Position numbers and translations under genes: made by a program. DNA of 64,000 bases from Gliomastix tumulicola. Its lineage: Eukaryota > Ascomycota > Sordariomycetes > Hypocreales > Bionectriaceae. The notes below the pieces were generated by a model. The model made no database searches and was not told the origin of the DNA. It saw nothing but the letters and a program-made list of their open reading frames with translations. Below, piece after piece: positions 54,419-64,000 of this stretch; positions within the stretch are counted from its first letter, which is position 1, and each line of letters opens with the position of its first letter. The DNA lies in assembly GCA_001599755.1 (NCBI GenBank), contig BCHX01000007.1:1550001-1614000 (forward strand), given 5' to 3'.

Positions 54419-56134
54419 ATGGCCTCCAAGGTCCCGGACACGGCCACGGCCACGGCCCCGGAGGAGACGCCCGGCCGTCTCGAATCCGGCGCGGTCCTCT
54501 CCGGCTCCTCCACGCCGACCCAGACTCCCGCTCTTCCTCCTCCTCCTCCTGCCACGGCGGACATCCAGCGCCTCGGCCGCGAGCGCCCCTCCGTACTCCC
54601 GTCCGCCCTCGCCGAGGCCGGTTTCGTCTTCACCGTCGTCGCCAGCATGATGATGAGCGAGTACTTCATCTCCGGCTTCAACATCATCCTCCCCTCCGTC
54701 GCCGCCTCGCTGTCCTTGCCCGACGCCGCGCGCACGTGGCCCGCCGCCGTCATCAACCTCACCACGGCCTGCCTGCTCATGCCCTTTGCCCGCCTCGCCG
54801 ACCGCCACGGCGCGCGGCAGGTCTTCCTCGCGGGCCACGCCTGGCTCGTCGTCTGGAGCCTCGTCTGCGGCTTCAGCGCGAACCCGGTCATGCTCATCGT
54901 CTGCCGCGCCATGCAAGGACTCGGTCCGGGGGCCTTCATGCCCGCGGGTCTGGCGCTGCTGGGCCAGACGTACCGGCCGGGGCCGCGGAAGAACTTCATC
55001 TTCAGCCTGTACGGGGCGTTCGCCTGCATCGGGTTCTACGTCGGCATCTTCCTCGGTGCCGTCGCGGCCGAGCTGCTCACGTGGCGCTGGTACTTCTGGA
55101 TCGGCACGTGCCTGTGTCTGGCCATCGTCGTGACGGGCTGGTTCTTCATCCCGCGCGAGATGGGCGTGCCCGACCACAGCATCAAGATGGACTGGTGGGG
55201 GCTCGTCACCATCGTCCCCGGGCTCGTGCTCGTCGTCTTTGCGCTGACGCAGGGCAGCAACGCGCCCGACGGGTGGTCCACGCCGTACGTGTATGTCACG
55301 CTGACCATCGGTGGTGTCTTCCTGTGCGCGGCGGTGTATGTGCAGGGCTGGGTGGCGGAGCAGCCGCTGCTGCCGGCGGAGATCTTCCGCCCCAAGTACA
55401 TCAAGCGGCTCTTCCTGGCGCTGTTCTGCGCGTACGGCGTCTTCGGTCTCTACCTCTTCTACGCCAGCTTCTAGTAAGCCCCCCTCCCTATCTCTTGTCA
55501 AGTCAATGTCGGTAGACTAACACACCATAGCATTGAGATCGCCCTCGGCGTGTCTCCCCTCCTCGCCGCCGCCTGGTTCACGCCCCTCGCCGTCGGAGGC
55601 GTCATCCTCGCCGTCGGCGGCGGCCTCGTCCTGCACATCCTGCCCAACCGCGTCCTCCTCGTCATCTCCCAGGTCGGCTTCCTCCTCTCCGTCCTCCTCT
55701 TCGCGCTCATCCCGGACGGCCACTCGGGCCGCTCGACGTCCTCGCTCTACTGGCCGTACGTCTTCCCGGCCATGATCTGCGGCACCATCGGCGTCGACAT
55801 CACGTTCAACATCACCAATGTCTTCATCACGACCGCCATGCCGCGCCGGCTGCAGTCCACGGCCAGCGGCGTCATCAACAGTCTGCTGTACCTGGGCATG
55901 GCCTTCTGGCTCGGTGTCGCGGAGCTGGCCGTGAGCACGACGGTGCGCAGGGGGGATCTGGACGAGAGCGAGCAGTATCGCATCGGATTCTGGACGGGGG
56001 TGGGCTTGGCCGGTGTGGCGCTGGTGCTTGCTGCGATGGTGCGGATGGGGAAAGCGTCGGCGGCGATGACGGCCGACGAGAAGGCTGCTGATGAGTCAGG
56101 CGATCAGACGGAGCAGGCGGAGACGGCCCGATAA
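54419..56134 (+). CDS. MFS transporter, DHA2 type (14 TM)
   Basis: Exons 54419-55473 and 55531-56134 give about 552 residues. A Pro/Thr-rich cytosolic N-terminus of about 60 residues precedes the first helix (AGFVFTVVASMMMSEYF). Loop 2-3 carries RLADRHGARQVFLAGH, the MFS signature. Helix 4-5 has CRAMQGLGPGAFMPAGLALL (DHA2-like motif C region). Long hydrophobic helices through SVLLFALIPDG and FNITNVFITTAMP give about 14 in total. The group includes fungal aminotriazole-resistance and low-affinity ammonium or boron exporters. An efflux role is likely, with substrate unknown. No biosynthetic genes lie beside it. Confidence 0.88.
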
Positions 56135-56550
56135 GCATGGATGAGGCTCATGAGAGTCGTTACGGCATGGCGTTTGGGACAGCAATGGATAGACGTGCGT
56201 TGTATTTTCTTGGATATACGGGATCTCACCACTCAGCGCGGGAGTATAGCCTGATAATGACAGCGCTCGGCATGACATAGAAAGAGCTCGCAAACGATCT
56301 TCATAATAATCATCACTCACTGTTTTTTATGACATGCACAGAATTCCACGCCAGTCATCAAGTACTGTCTGCTCGTATATCGTTCAATTCATTCCAGATA
56401 TCATACCCATTACATTACTCTCAATAAAAAAAAGGCCCGTTCACGCCAAGTGAAAAGCAAGATCTAATTGCACTCCTCTCACCCCCCAAATCTCATCTTT
56501 CTCTGCTCCCCGCACTACATGATCTTGCGCATCACCTCGACGCTACTATT
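56135..56550. other. Convergent 3' region
   Basis: Shared downstream flank of the MFS gene and the small unknown gene. An AATAAAAAAA sequence near 56,425 on the plus strand may be a poly(A) signal. No gene is seen. Confidence 0.5.
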
Positions 56551-56954
56551 TCACGCATCTGTCAGCCGCAAAATCCCCCCCTCTCCCCCATTAGCAAGAC
56601 CTTTCTCAAGAATCGTTGCCGCAGAGTTCTACAAATGAAAATGTACCGAAAGAGGAGAGAATAAAACTTACGGCATCGGGCTTCCCAGTTCTTATTCGGG
56701 TCCGAGTGGGAGCCGCCGTTGGGCGCACGCGGACCCCGGAGGTTGCGCAGCTGCTGGCGGAGGCTGGCCTTGACGTCCCGGGCCGCATCGACGATGGTGT
56801 CTATGCTAGATATCAGTATAACCGAGATAGATGGTGATGACGGGACAGTGATTCACGGACCGGCTCGGGAGTGGGTGGACGTGTTGCCGACGAGTGTCAC
56901 CTCGGAGACGGCGTCGGAGGTTGTCTGAGCGTTGTTGCGGGCTGAAGGAGACAT
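56551..56954 (-). CDS. Small unknown protein, about 79 residues, 3' end uncertain
   Basis: Two exons are well supported: 56954-56857 and 56805-56672, with donors GTGAAT and GTAAGT. Together they encode 77 residues, MSPSARNNAQTTSDAVSEVT to a SDPNKNWEARC ending. A final short exon 56558-56551 (adding His-Ala and a stop) fits the frame but its acceptor is not certain. Another acceptor at about 56,630 would give a slightly longer end. The middle is a probable helix (TIVDAARDVKASLRQQLRN). No signal or membrane helix is visible. I do not recognise the family, and the model rests on codon-like composition and splice signals. Confidence 0.5.
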
Positions 56955-58552
56955 GGTGGGTGTATGATGTATGATGTTCTACCAAGTATACTGGTGTATT
57001 CAGTATTATAGAGACGGATAGTGATGAGATATCGATGGATGTCGATGGCTGTTGCTCGAAGAAGATGATGATGAAGGACTGGATGAAGAACTGGATGCCT
57101 CAACCGCCGGGCAACCACCTCTCTTTATACACACTGCCCAGCTGAACCCCTCCCCGGTATCAAAATCAGCCCAAACACACACCCATCCTGCATCCTATGC
57201 CAACTCGGTTACCGCTACCGAAGGGCGTACCATCATTGGCCCTGACTCACCCCCCGAACCCATTGGTCAGCCCCAGTCCCCCTTCGCTTCGGTGTGTGGT
57301 ATAAGTCACAAGCAAAAAAAAACAAGGGGACCAGTGGGGAAAGAACAGCACCGCCGCCGCCCTGCAGATGTGCATGTGAGTAAAATAAAACAGAGAGAAA
57401 CTGCCTTAGGCAAAATGGCCTAATGCATGATCGTATAGCTTCGATCGAACCCGAGACCAGGTTTAGCCCACCAATCCGCCCTCCCCCCGCCCCCCCGAGC
57501 GCCGGCGTGAATCCGCGCCTTTTCCTGCTCAGCTTTACCTGGCTCGATGAGCACCGAAGCCGAAGCCGGGGGCTCACGGGCATTCACGCTGGTTCAAGGG
57601 CGCCCTTTTGACACTGGCGGGTTTTCGGATTAGCAATCACGGTGAAGACGACATCAGGGTGCGCAATATCGTACGTTTGGGCCTGTCACGACATGCAGTC
57701 ACTGGGATGGATCGGTGAACATCGCATGCAATTGGACCTTTTTTTTTCCCCTTGACGATGATGATGTTTTTTTCCCCAATCCGCGCGTTTGATGTCGTGG
57801 AGCCCGGCGTCAGTTCTTACGCTGCCTATCACTCCGGATGACTCAACCCCAGCATCCAGTACCCTCTCAATGTGGGAACATCTTTTCCTGCTTTCTTGAA
57901 GACTCATCCATCACCATCACCATCAGAGGAGAACTCGCAATGCACTGTCCGTGGTCACTCCGTGGATACTCCGTTCCTGACGCAATTGTCCCCCAGGCGC
58001 CGTGTCATCGAGCCCACGAGTCCCCGGAACCGGGGTCCGGGCTTATGAACCGGTTCACCGGGGAGGTAGGTCCCTTGCCTTTGTCAGCAGCAGAAGAGAC
58101 GTGTTTGTAAACGACTTGTATTAGTAGTCACGACAAAGGGCGTCAACGCATTCATTCATCATCGCCTGTCTCGATCGTGACACTAACTAAGTCGATGTCG
58201 ACATCAAAGCCGTCGCCAATTCACTTCAACAACAGCATGAGAAATCCCTTCATTTTTTTTTCATCCCAACACCAGGCTGATATTCAAACAGTATATACTA
58301 GCCAGGCCCTTCATCGTCGCTCGTTGAAAGCGGAAATCAGATGGCCCCCTCCAGATATGCTTAGTTAACCAAGAAAACAAATTGGATCGTTTTGAATCCT
58401 TTCTTTTGTGGCTGAGACTCATAGCAGTCATTGATATGCTTTTTATCTGGCAAGGAAGAAAAAAACACTTTTGCGGCCCGGCGTGAAAACAGGAAAAAGA
58501 AATATACCCATGCCTCTCCCTACATGACTTCCTCACTTCCTCGTTACTACAT
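56955..58552. other. 1.6 kb intergenic region
   Basis: Upstream of the small gene and downstream of ILV2 (both minus strand). A TATAAAG near 57,124 on the minus strand may serve the small gene. Remaining open frames are short and not convincing. Confidence 0.5.
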
Positions 58553-61085
58553 CTAACCGTGCAGACCACATGTCCTCTCCCGCATCAGTTCTCTCCTCTT
58601 CTTGTCCTTGGCTATAGGTTGAAAGTCAGTCAAATGTTGGCTAAAAAATTAATGGGGGGGGGGGGAAGAAACAGATGTGAGTAGTACGTACCTCCGTCCC
58701 AGACAAGGAACTCATGTAGACCGGACCCAGTCGGCACCATCGGCAGGACAGGCACCTTCTTGTCTGTGACGACCTCGAGCAGCGCCGGACCATCGGTGTT
58801 GATCAGCCACTTGAGGGCGTCGACAACATCCTCGGGCTTGGCGACCTTGCGGCACTGCACCTTCATGGCCTCGGCGAGCTTGATGAAGTCCGGGTTGACC
58901 TGGTGCGTGTGCGCGTAGCGGTCCTCGTAGAAGAGGTTCTGCCACTGCGTCACCATGCCCTGCTCCTCGTTGTTGAGGACGATGACCTTGACGCCGATGT
59001 TGAACTGCGACGCGGTCGAGAGCTCGGTGAGCGTCATGTTGAACGAGGCGTCGCCGTCAATGTCGATGACGAGCGCGTCGGGCTGGGCCACCTTGGCGCC
59101 GATGGCCGCGGGGAGACCGAAGCCCATCGTGCCCAGACCACCAGAGGTGATCATGGACCGGGGATGCCTCCACCGGAAGTGCTGGGCCGTCCACATCTGG
59201 TGCTGCCCGACGCCCGTCGTGATGTACGTCTTCTCCTTGATGTCCGCCGTCAGCTTGCTCAGCTCCTCGATCAGCGTCTGGGGCTTGATGAGCTCGCCGC
59301 GCTCGGAGCGCTCGTAGTGCGACAGGGGCCACTTGGCCTTCCACTCGTTGATCTTGGCGAACCAGTCCTTGCGGTCCTCCATCGACTTGGCGTCGATGTA
59401 CGGCAGCATCTCGCGCAGGTTGGTGGCGACGTCGCCCTCGACGGCCTCGGTGGCCTGGACGACCTTGTTGATGTTCTTGGGCATGATCTCGAAGTGGACG
59501 ATTCCACCGCGGCCCTCGGCGGCAGCGGCCCTGGCGCCCGGGGCGAACTTGGGCACGTTGAGGGTGACACGGTCGTCGAAGCGGGCGCCGAGAGCGATGA
59601 TGAGATCGGCCTCCTGGATAGCCATGTTGGCATACGCAGAGCCGTGCATACCCAGCATGTGCAGGGACTTCTCGTCGAGCTCGTCGAAGCCACCCAGACC
59701 CTGGAGAGTCGTGGTAACAGGGAGGGACGACTTCTCGGCCAGCTCCTTGAGAAGCTCAGGGCCGCCCTCGGACAGGATGATACCCTGGCCGGCGTAGATG
59801 ACGGGCTGCTTCGCCTTGTTGATCATGCCGGCAACGCGCTGCAGGGACTGGTCGAGGTTACGCCTGAGCTCCTCGAAGGCGGCAACGGCGGCGGCGCTCG
59901 GGAAGCTGGGGATGGAGGACTCGGTGGGGATGGCCCGGCGCAGGACACCGGCGGTGACGTCCTTGGGCAGATCGACGAGGACGGGGCCGGGGCGGCCAGA
60001 CGTGGCGATCTCGAAAGCCTCGTTGATACGGCGGGGGAGCTCGGCGACGCTCTTGACCATGACGTTCCACTTGGTGCAGGACCGCGAGATGCCGACGACA
60101 TCGGCCTCCTGGAAGGCGTCGCTGCCGAGGGCGCTGGTGACGACCTGGCCGCAGAAGACGACCATGGGCGTACCGTCAGACAGGGCGTCCTGCATCGGGG
60201 TGACGACGTTGGTCGCTCCGGGGCCGGAGGTGACGAGGACGACACCAGGCTTGCCCGAGGCACGGGCGTAGCCCTCGGCCATGTGGCCGGCGCCCTGCTC
60301 GTGCTTGGGCAGGATGAAGTCGAAGTGTTCTGAGTTGTAGATGGCGTCGAAGACGGGGAGAATCGCACCGCCGGGGTATCCGACTAGAATTGGTCATGTA
60401 TTAGCATTTGCATTCGTCAACGAGGGCGGGCGGGTGGGAGGAAGCATACAGATGTGCTTGACACCCTGGCGCAGCATCATCTCGTGGAAGATCTCGCCAC
60501 CAGTCTTGCCAATGAACCTATTCGCATCTCAGCACTCTGTATCCGAACGACAACAAAAGGGGGGGGCAATTCGTTCGTACGACTCGTCCATTTCCGGTCC
60601 CCGGGGGTTAACCAGGGGCTGGACATGCTGGCGGTCGGCGCCTTGGAAGGCCGGGCTCGGAACATCGCGGACTTTTCTGTATAGTCGCCAAGTGAGTCAG
60701 TCAAAAGGTGTCCCCCAGTGAGCCCAATCCACGGGCAAGAAATTCAAATCAATCCCCAATCCCCTCTCGGGCGCAGCAGATCCCCTCCGTGATCACAGAA
60801 CTCGACCACATTGCTGCCACCCAACACGTAGCCGCACACACAAAAAAAAAAACAGTACTGCTGGTGGGGGCCGCCCGGCGGCCGATATCGCCGGCAGCAG
60901 CAGCAGGGCGGCGCGCTCGCAGAAAGAAAAACTTACGTCGCAGCAGACGTCGTGGCCTGACTCCTCTTCTGCGTGGCCGAGACGGTCTTGGGCGCCTGGA
61001 CGGCAGCGGCGGCGCTCGTCGTCGTGAAGGACCTCGTCTGGCTGGCCGACCGCAGCGCCTTGGACAGAGGGCGGCTTCGCAACAT
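58553..61085 (-). CDS. ILV2: Acetolactate synthase catalytic subunit
   Basis: Exons 61085-60937, 60676-60581, 60517-60450, 60383-58692 and 58611-58553 give 687 residues, the usual fungal length. The first 45 residues (MLRSRPLSKALRSASQTRSF) are a mitochondrial presequence. Catalytic features include GKTGGEIFHEMM, FGYPGGAILPVFDAIY, the activating Glu in KHEQGAGHMAEG, GQVVTSALGSDAFQEAD in the herbicide-site region, and the ThDP motif IDGDASFNMTLTELS to LNNEEQGM. The C-terminal exon encodes AKDKKRRELMRERTCGLHG. The enzyme condenses pyruvate (or pyruvate and 2-oxobutyrate) in the mitochondrial matrix, the first common step to Val, Leu and Ile. The first intron is 260 nt, the longest of this gene. 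Confidence 0.95.
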
Positions 61086-61469
61086 GTTTGCTGAGTAGCA
61101 GCAGTAGTAACTCGTTCCCGGTCGGTGGAGTCGGTGAGGGATAGAGGGAGGGAAGAGGAAGGGATTGGAATTGCGCTCCGGAAGCACAGACCGGCGGGAA
61201 GCGACAGGCTCGAGAAACGTCGGGATAGCAGCAATTGAAGCCTTGGGAGAAGAAGAAAAAGAAAAAAACACCTCCGTCGTCAGAAGGCTTCCCTCGAGAT
61301 TTCCCCGATGGAAGAATCTAAGTTCGGTTTTGTAGGAGGGAACGGTGGGCACCAGAAAGTGTTAGTGGGAAAAAGGATTTGGCGGTTGGGCAGCTCCCCA
61401 CCCATTGCAAAGAGGGGCCTGTGAGTGGCTGGACGGAGGTCCCTGGAGTCACTAGGCCGCTAAAACAGT

Positions 61470-61502
61470 CACTGGCTGGCCACTGGCTGGCCACTGGCTG
61501 GC
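61470..61502 (+). repeat. 11-bp unit CACTGGCTGGC, three copies
   Basis: Three perfect tandem copies about 390 bp upstream of the ILV2 ATG. They may be simple expansion or a repeated protein-binding site. Confidence 0.9.
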
Positions 61503-62889
61503 GCCTCGGTCGGTCGTGGGGAAGTCCGTTGTCGCAGCCGAGCCTCTGTCACCTGTGAAATGAAACCCAGAACCAATTTACAGCACAGTCACTCAGTAAA
61601 GGACCAGTTTTACCGGTACCTCAGTTCACTCGAGGGAAACTCGACTCAACTCGACTCCATTCACTCGACGGGCGGATCAGACGACGGTGGGCACATACAT
61701 ACATCCATTGTCATGCCATTTCTCACGCAAATGAGCACGGCGACATGCAAGAGCAAATTGTCAGAGCGTCCCTCTTCCCCGCGGCCAAGCACCTCCGACC
61801 ACCCAATCCATCCAGCCAGCCAAACCACGTCCCTGCGTCCCCCTGTGTTCCAGCAGATGTCCCATCCATGTGCTTACCGCAACAATAAGATCAGCGCCGT
61901 TACAGGAGCGGGGTCCCTCGTCCTCTGCCACCAATGACCGCCCTCAGTGACTCACGCACGCCCAAAACCATCACCCACACCAAAACTCATGGCACCTCCG
62001 ATTCGCAACGTCCGCTCCAAACCTTCTGGGTAGACTCATTTTCTTTTTTTGCAGAAAATCCCAATGGTCGCTGTCAATTGCCATCTGGAATGCGCGCTAG
62101 CCAATAAGCTTTTCATTCATCTCGCCTCCCTCAATACCACAGGTCGAACCTCATGACTCGTCCCCCCCCCCCCCCCCCTTCTCCCCTTTCTGAAGGTACT
62201 ATTGCGTGCTGGAGATGCCGCCCCCAAGCTGTCATTCCCCCGCCCGTCTTACATGCGAGTCGGGACAACTTGCTGCAGTCCAGATGCTAGCTTCGTTCAG
62301 GATCAACCACTCAACGACATCCCTCAGCAGATCCGAGCACCACGTGGATCCGGCAGTGACTGTCGCCATCCCAGCCCGTAGCCAAATACTTCCCTTCGTA
62401 ATAATAATTCTCTCCTCCTCCCCGCTACGACTTGCAGTGTTAGTCTCGGACAAGGCCCGGTGGCTAGCTCGATCCAGTCAAAACATGTGGTAATACGCAG
62501 CACGACATGGCAAATCTGACTACAGACACGGAGGGATTCAACTTGTCGGAGAGCTTCAAAAGAAATAAGACAACATTGTAGCGCAGAAAAGTGCCAAGCG
62601 CAATTTGTATTCGGACAGAAAAACTAAAAACGCATCAAAGCCAAGCAGAGACTTTTAAGGGATATCACGGTCCATCTCCCTACTTCCATCCCAATCCGCA
62701 CACAAGAGATGGGGTGTCGGCCTCCGACCCTCCAAACGGTATTTCCACATCCTCCCAAGGCCTGGGTTCCTCACCCCCTCCCGACTTCGCAAAATCAACT
62801 GGTGGTATCTTTGAACAGAAAAAGAAATCAGAAAAATGAGAAGGCTGGGGATAGACTGATGGAACAAGAGGAAATAAAACACCAAGAGA

Positions 62890-62926
62890 TTGTGTGTGTG
62901 TGTGTATGTGTGTGTGTTTGCGTGTG
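62890..62926 (+). repeat. (GT)n microsatellite
   Basis: A GT run with one A interruption and a few substitutions at its end. Confidence 0.85.
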
Positions 62927-63319
62927 CAAAAATAAGAGATATAAAGAGAGAGTGACATGAGATCGACGACAGCAAGCATCAGCAGAGATGCGGGGAAAAG
63001 CAGATGCAAGGGCGAGACACCTCCCGCAGATATTAAAAAGAACGATGTAATGTGATAGGGTAAGGAAACACGCCACAGGTGGGCACTGTCGTAGTCATCA
63101 TCTGAACGCTTCATGCCCGGGGGCGTCCCCATTGGTCCCCTCTTCGTCCTGTTCGCGTTCGTCTATTAGGTTGTGTGTATTAAAATTGTAGTAAATCAGC
63201 CAAGTCAAGTGGTCGTCATATCGCTTGCTGATGTAAAAAGAGAGGTATCGGACGGAATGAAGCGAAGTGAAAAGAGAGTAGAGATAGTAGTAGTGTCGGA
63301 AGGTGGCGACAACCCAGGC

Positions 63320-64000
63320 TTACATGCGCCCGTCGTTGTCGTCGAAGAAGAAGGTCATTGGGGCCGACATGTCGGTGTCGTGATGCTGCTGGACTGGGAT
63401 GAACTGCTGGTGGTGGTGGTGAGGGTGATAGCCGCCCTGCGGCTGCTCGCCCATACGCACTGCCATCCCCCATTCATGGCTCGGGATCGAGGTCGGCGCC
63501 TGGTGGTGGTGGTATTGCGGGATCATCTCCCCGTACGCGTTCGGCACCTGGTCCATGGACACGGCCATGGGCATGCCGTCGCCCGGAGCCATTGACATGG
63601 GCGAGTCGTGGATGTAAGGGGACCCTTGAGGAACCTGCGATCGCTTCTTGGGATGCATGTCCTCCATGCTGTTCAGGCGACTCCAGCTGGCCGGCCGCTT
63701 GTGTGGCACAGGAGTCGCGGGTCGAGCTGTGGAGGCCTGGCTCCCAGGTGTAGAGCTATATGCCATGGAGCCATAGCCGCTGTTCTGGTCCTGCTCGTGA
63801 TACGACATCTGCTGCTCATATGGCGACAAGCTAACCAGACCATCATGAACAGGTACCTGCCCGTAGTATTGAGCCGGATAGCCCTGGTCCTCGTGCACAG
63901 ACAGCGCGTACATGTCCGGCGAATCATGCATCACCTGCGCATCTATCGAGGCATGTCCGTTGACAGGCGTGTTCACCTGCTTGGGCAGTGGCGGTGCCTG
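63320..64000 (-). CDS. C-terminal part of an unrecognised His/Gln/Met-rich protein (runs off the window)
   Basis: The minus-strand frame enters from beyond 64000 and stops at 63320, giving at least 226 residues. It is low complexity, with PAQYYGQVPVHDG, a small basic patch HPKKRSQVPQG that could be a nuclear signal, runs of His, and an acidic end TFFFDDNDGRM. Such tails are common in fungal transcription regulators. No DNA-binding domain lies in the visible part, so the identity is open. Confidence 0.65.
   Translation of the reverse strand, partial: QAPPLPKQVNTPVNGHASIDAQVMHDSPDMYALSVHEDQGYPAQYYGQVPVHDGLVSLSPYEQQMSYHEQDQNSGYGSMAYSSTPGSQASTARPATPVPHKRPASWSRLNSMEDMHPKKRSQVPQGSPYIHDSPMSMAPGDGMPMAVSMDQVPNAYGEMIPQYHHHQAPTSIPSHEWGMAVRMGEQPQGGYHPHHHHQQFIPVQQHHDTDMSAPMTFFFDDNDGRM

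Larger units (their letters stand above)
61086..63319. other. 2.2 kb region upstream of ILV2, several simple repeats
   Basis: The ILV2 promoter lies on its left side and the 3' flank of the partial gene on the right. It contains three perfect copies of an 11-bp unit (61470-61502), a C17 run at 62162-62178 and a (GT)n run at 62890-62926. No protein-coding or RNA gene is supported. Confidence 0.5.

Noticed and set aside
54344..55501. 385-codon open frame on the minus strand
   Set aside because: Antisense shadow of the DHA2 transporter, Arg/Asp/Glu-rich without domains.
58903..60333. 476-codon open frame on the plus strand
   Set aside because: It lies fully antisense to ILV2 and is rich in Gly, Asp, Val and Leu from the complementary codon bias of a GC-rich gene; no protein features.
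1..64000. Transposons, RIP-mutated repeats, tRNA or rRNA genes, CRISPR
   Set aside because: I found no transposase or reverse-transcriptase frame, no AT-rich TpA-heavy block and no convincing tRNA or 5S rRNA pattern by eye; a tRNA scan would be needed for certainty. CRISPR is not expected in a fungal nuclear genome.

Overview
The window is nuclear DNA of a filamentous ascomycete (Pezizomycotina, most likely a Sordariomycete; I cannot name the genus). The evidence is short GT-AG introns of about 50-110 nt with CTAAC/CTGAC branch sites, GC-rich coding sequence, Zn(II)2Cys6 regulators, NST1, Rho2, an RTA1-like protein, a GPI-type cutinase and a fungal acetolactate synthase. I see no transposon, no RIP-like AT-rich block, no CRISPR and no operon structure. 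Genes are single transcription units on both strands. Exon limits below were set by hand from splice signals and reading-frame continuity.

Layout. 0.6-2.8 kb: RRM protein (-). 5.6-6.7 kb: three-finger C2H2 protein (+). 6.8-15.7 kb: a compact metabolic cluster of Zn2Cys6 regulator (-), sugar transporter (+), polyol/sugar-type SDR (-) and dihydroxyacetone-synthase-like transketolase (+). 16.6-21.2 kb: two unrecognised proteins. 21.3 kb: mitochondrial ribosomal protein mL40. 22.8-23.8 kb: Rho2 GTPase (-). 26.4-30.1 kb: NST1. 30.5-32.1 kb: TMA20 and a small I78-type protease inhibitor (-). 34.2 kb: single-pass membrane protein. 35.8-40.6 kb: a nucleotidyltransferase-fold protein and a large three-TM protein (-). 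41.5 kb: AAA+ ATPase. 44.1-45.5 kb: RTA1-like protein (-). 46.6-50.2 kb: old-yellow-enzyme paired tail to tail with a Zn2Cys6 regulator. 52.4 kb: cutinase. 54.4 kb: DHA2-type MFS transporter. 56.5 kb: small unknown gene. 58.6-61.1 kb: acetolactate synthase ILV2. 63.3 kb to the end: 3' part of an unrecognised gene.

Two groups look functionally linked. The 6.8-15.7 kb cluster has uptake, a redox step and a ketol transfer step under a local regulator, which suggests catabolism of a sugar, polyol or C1/C3 carbonyl compound. The flavin oxidoreductase and its neighbouring regulator (46.6-50.2 kb) form a likely inducible pair. The remaining genes are mostly housekeeping or cell-surface functions.

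The most striking structural details are a predicted 6-nt microexon in rho2, a 22-nt microexon in the sugar transporter, an in-frame TGA in the zinc-finger gene, a long A-tract just behind the intronless cluster regulator, an OYE with Ser where Cys is usual, a nucleotidyltransferase-like protein with an apparently complete Asp triad, and an 11-residue amphipathic repeat in an unknown protein.
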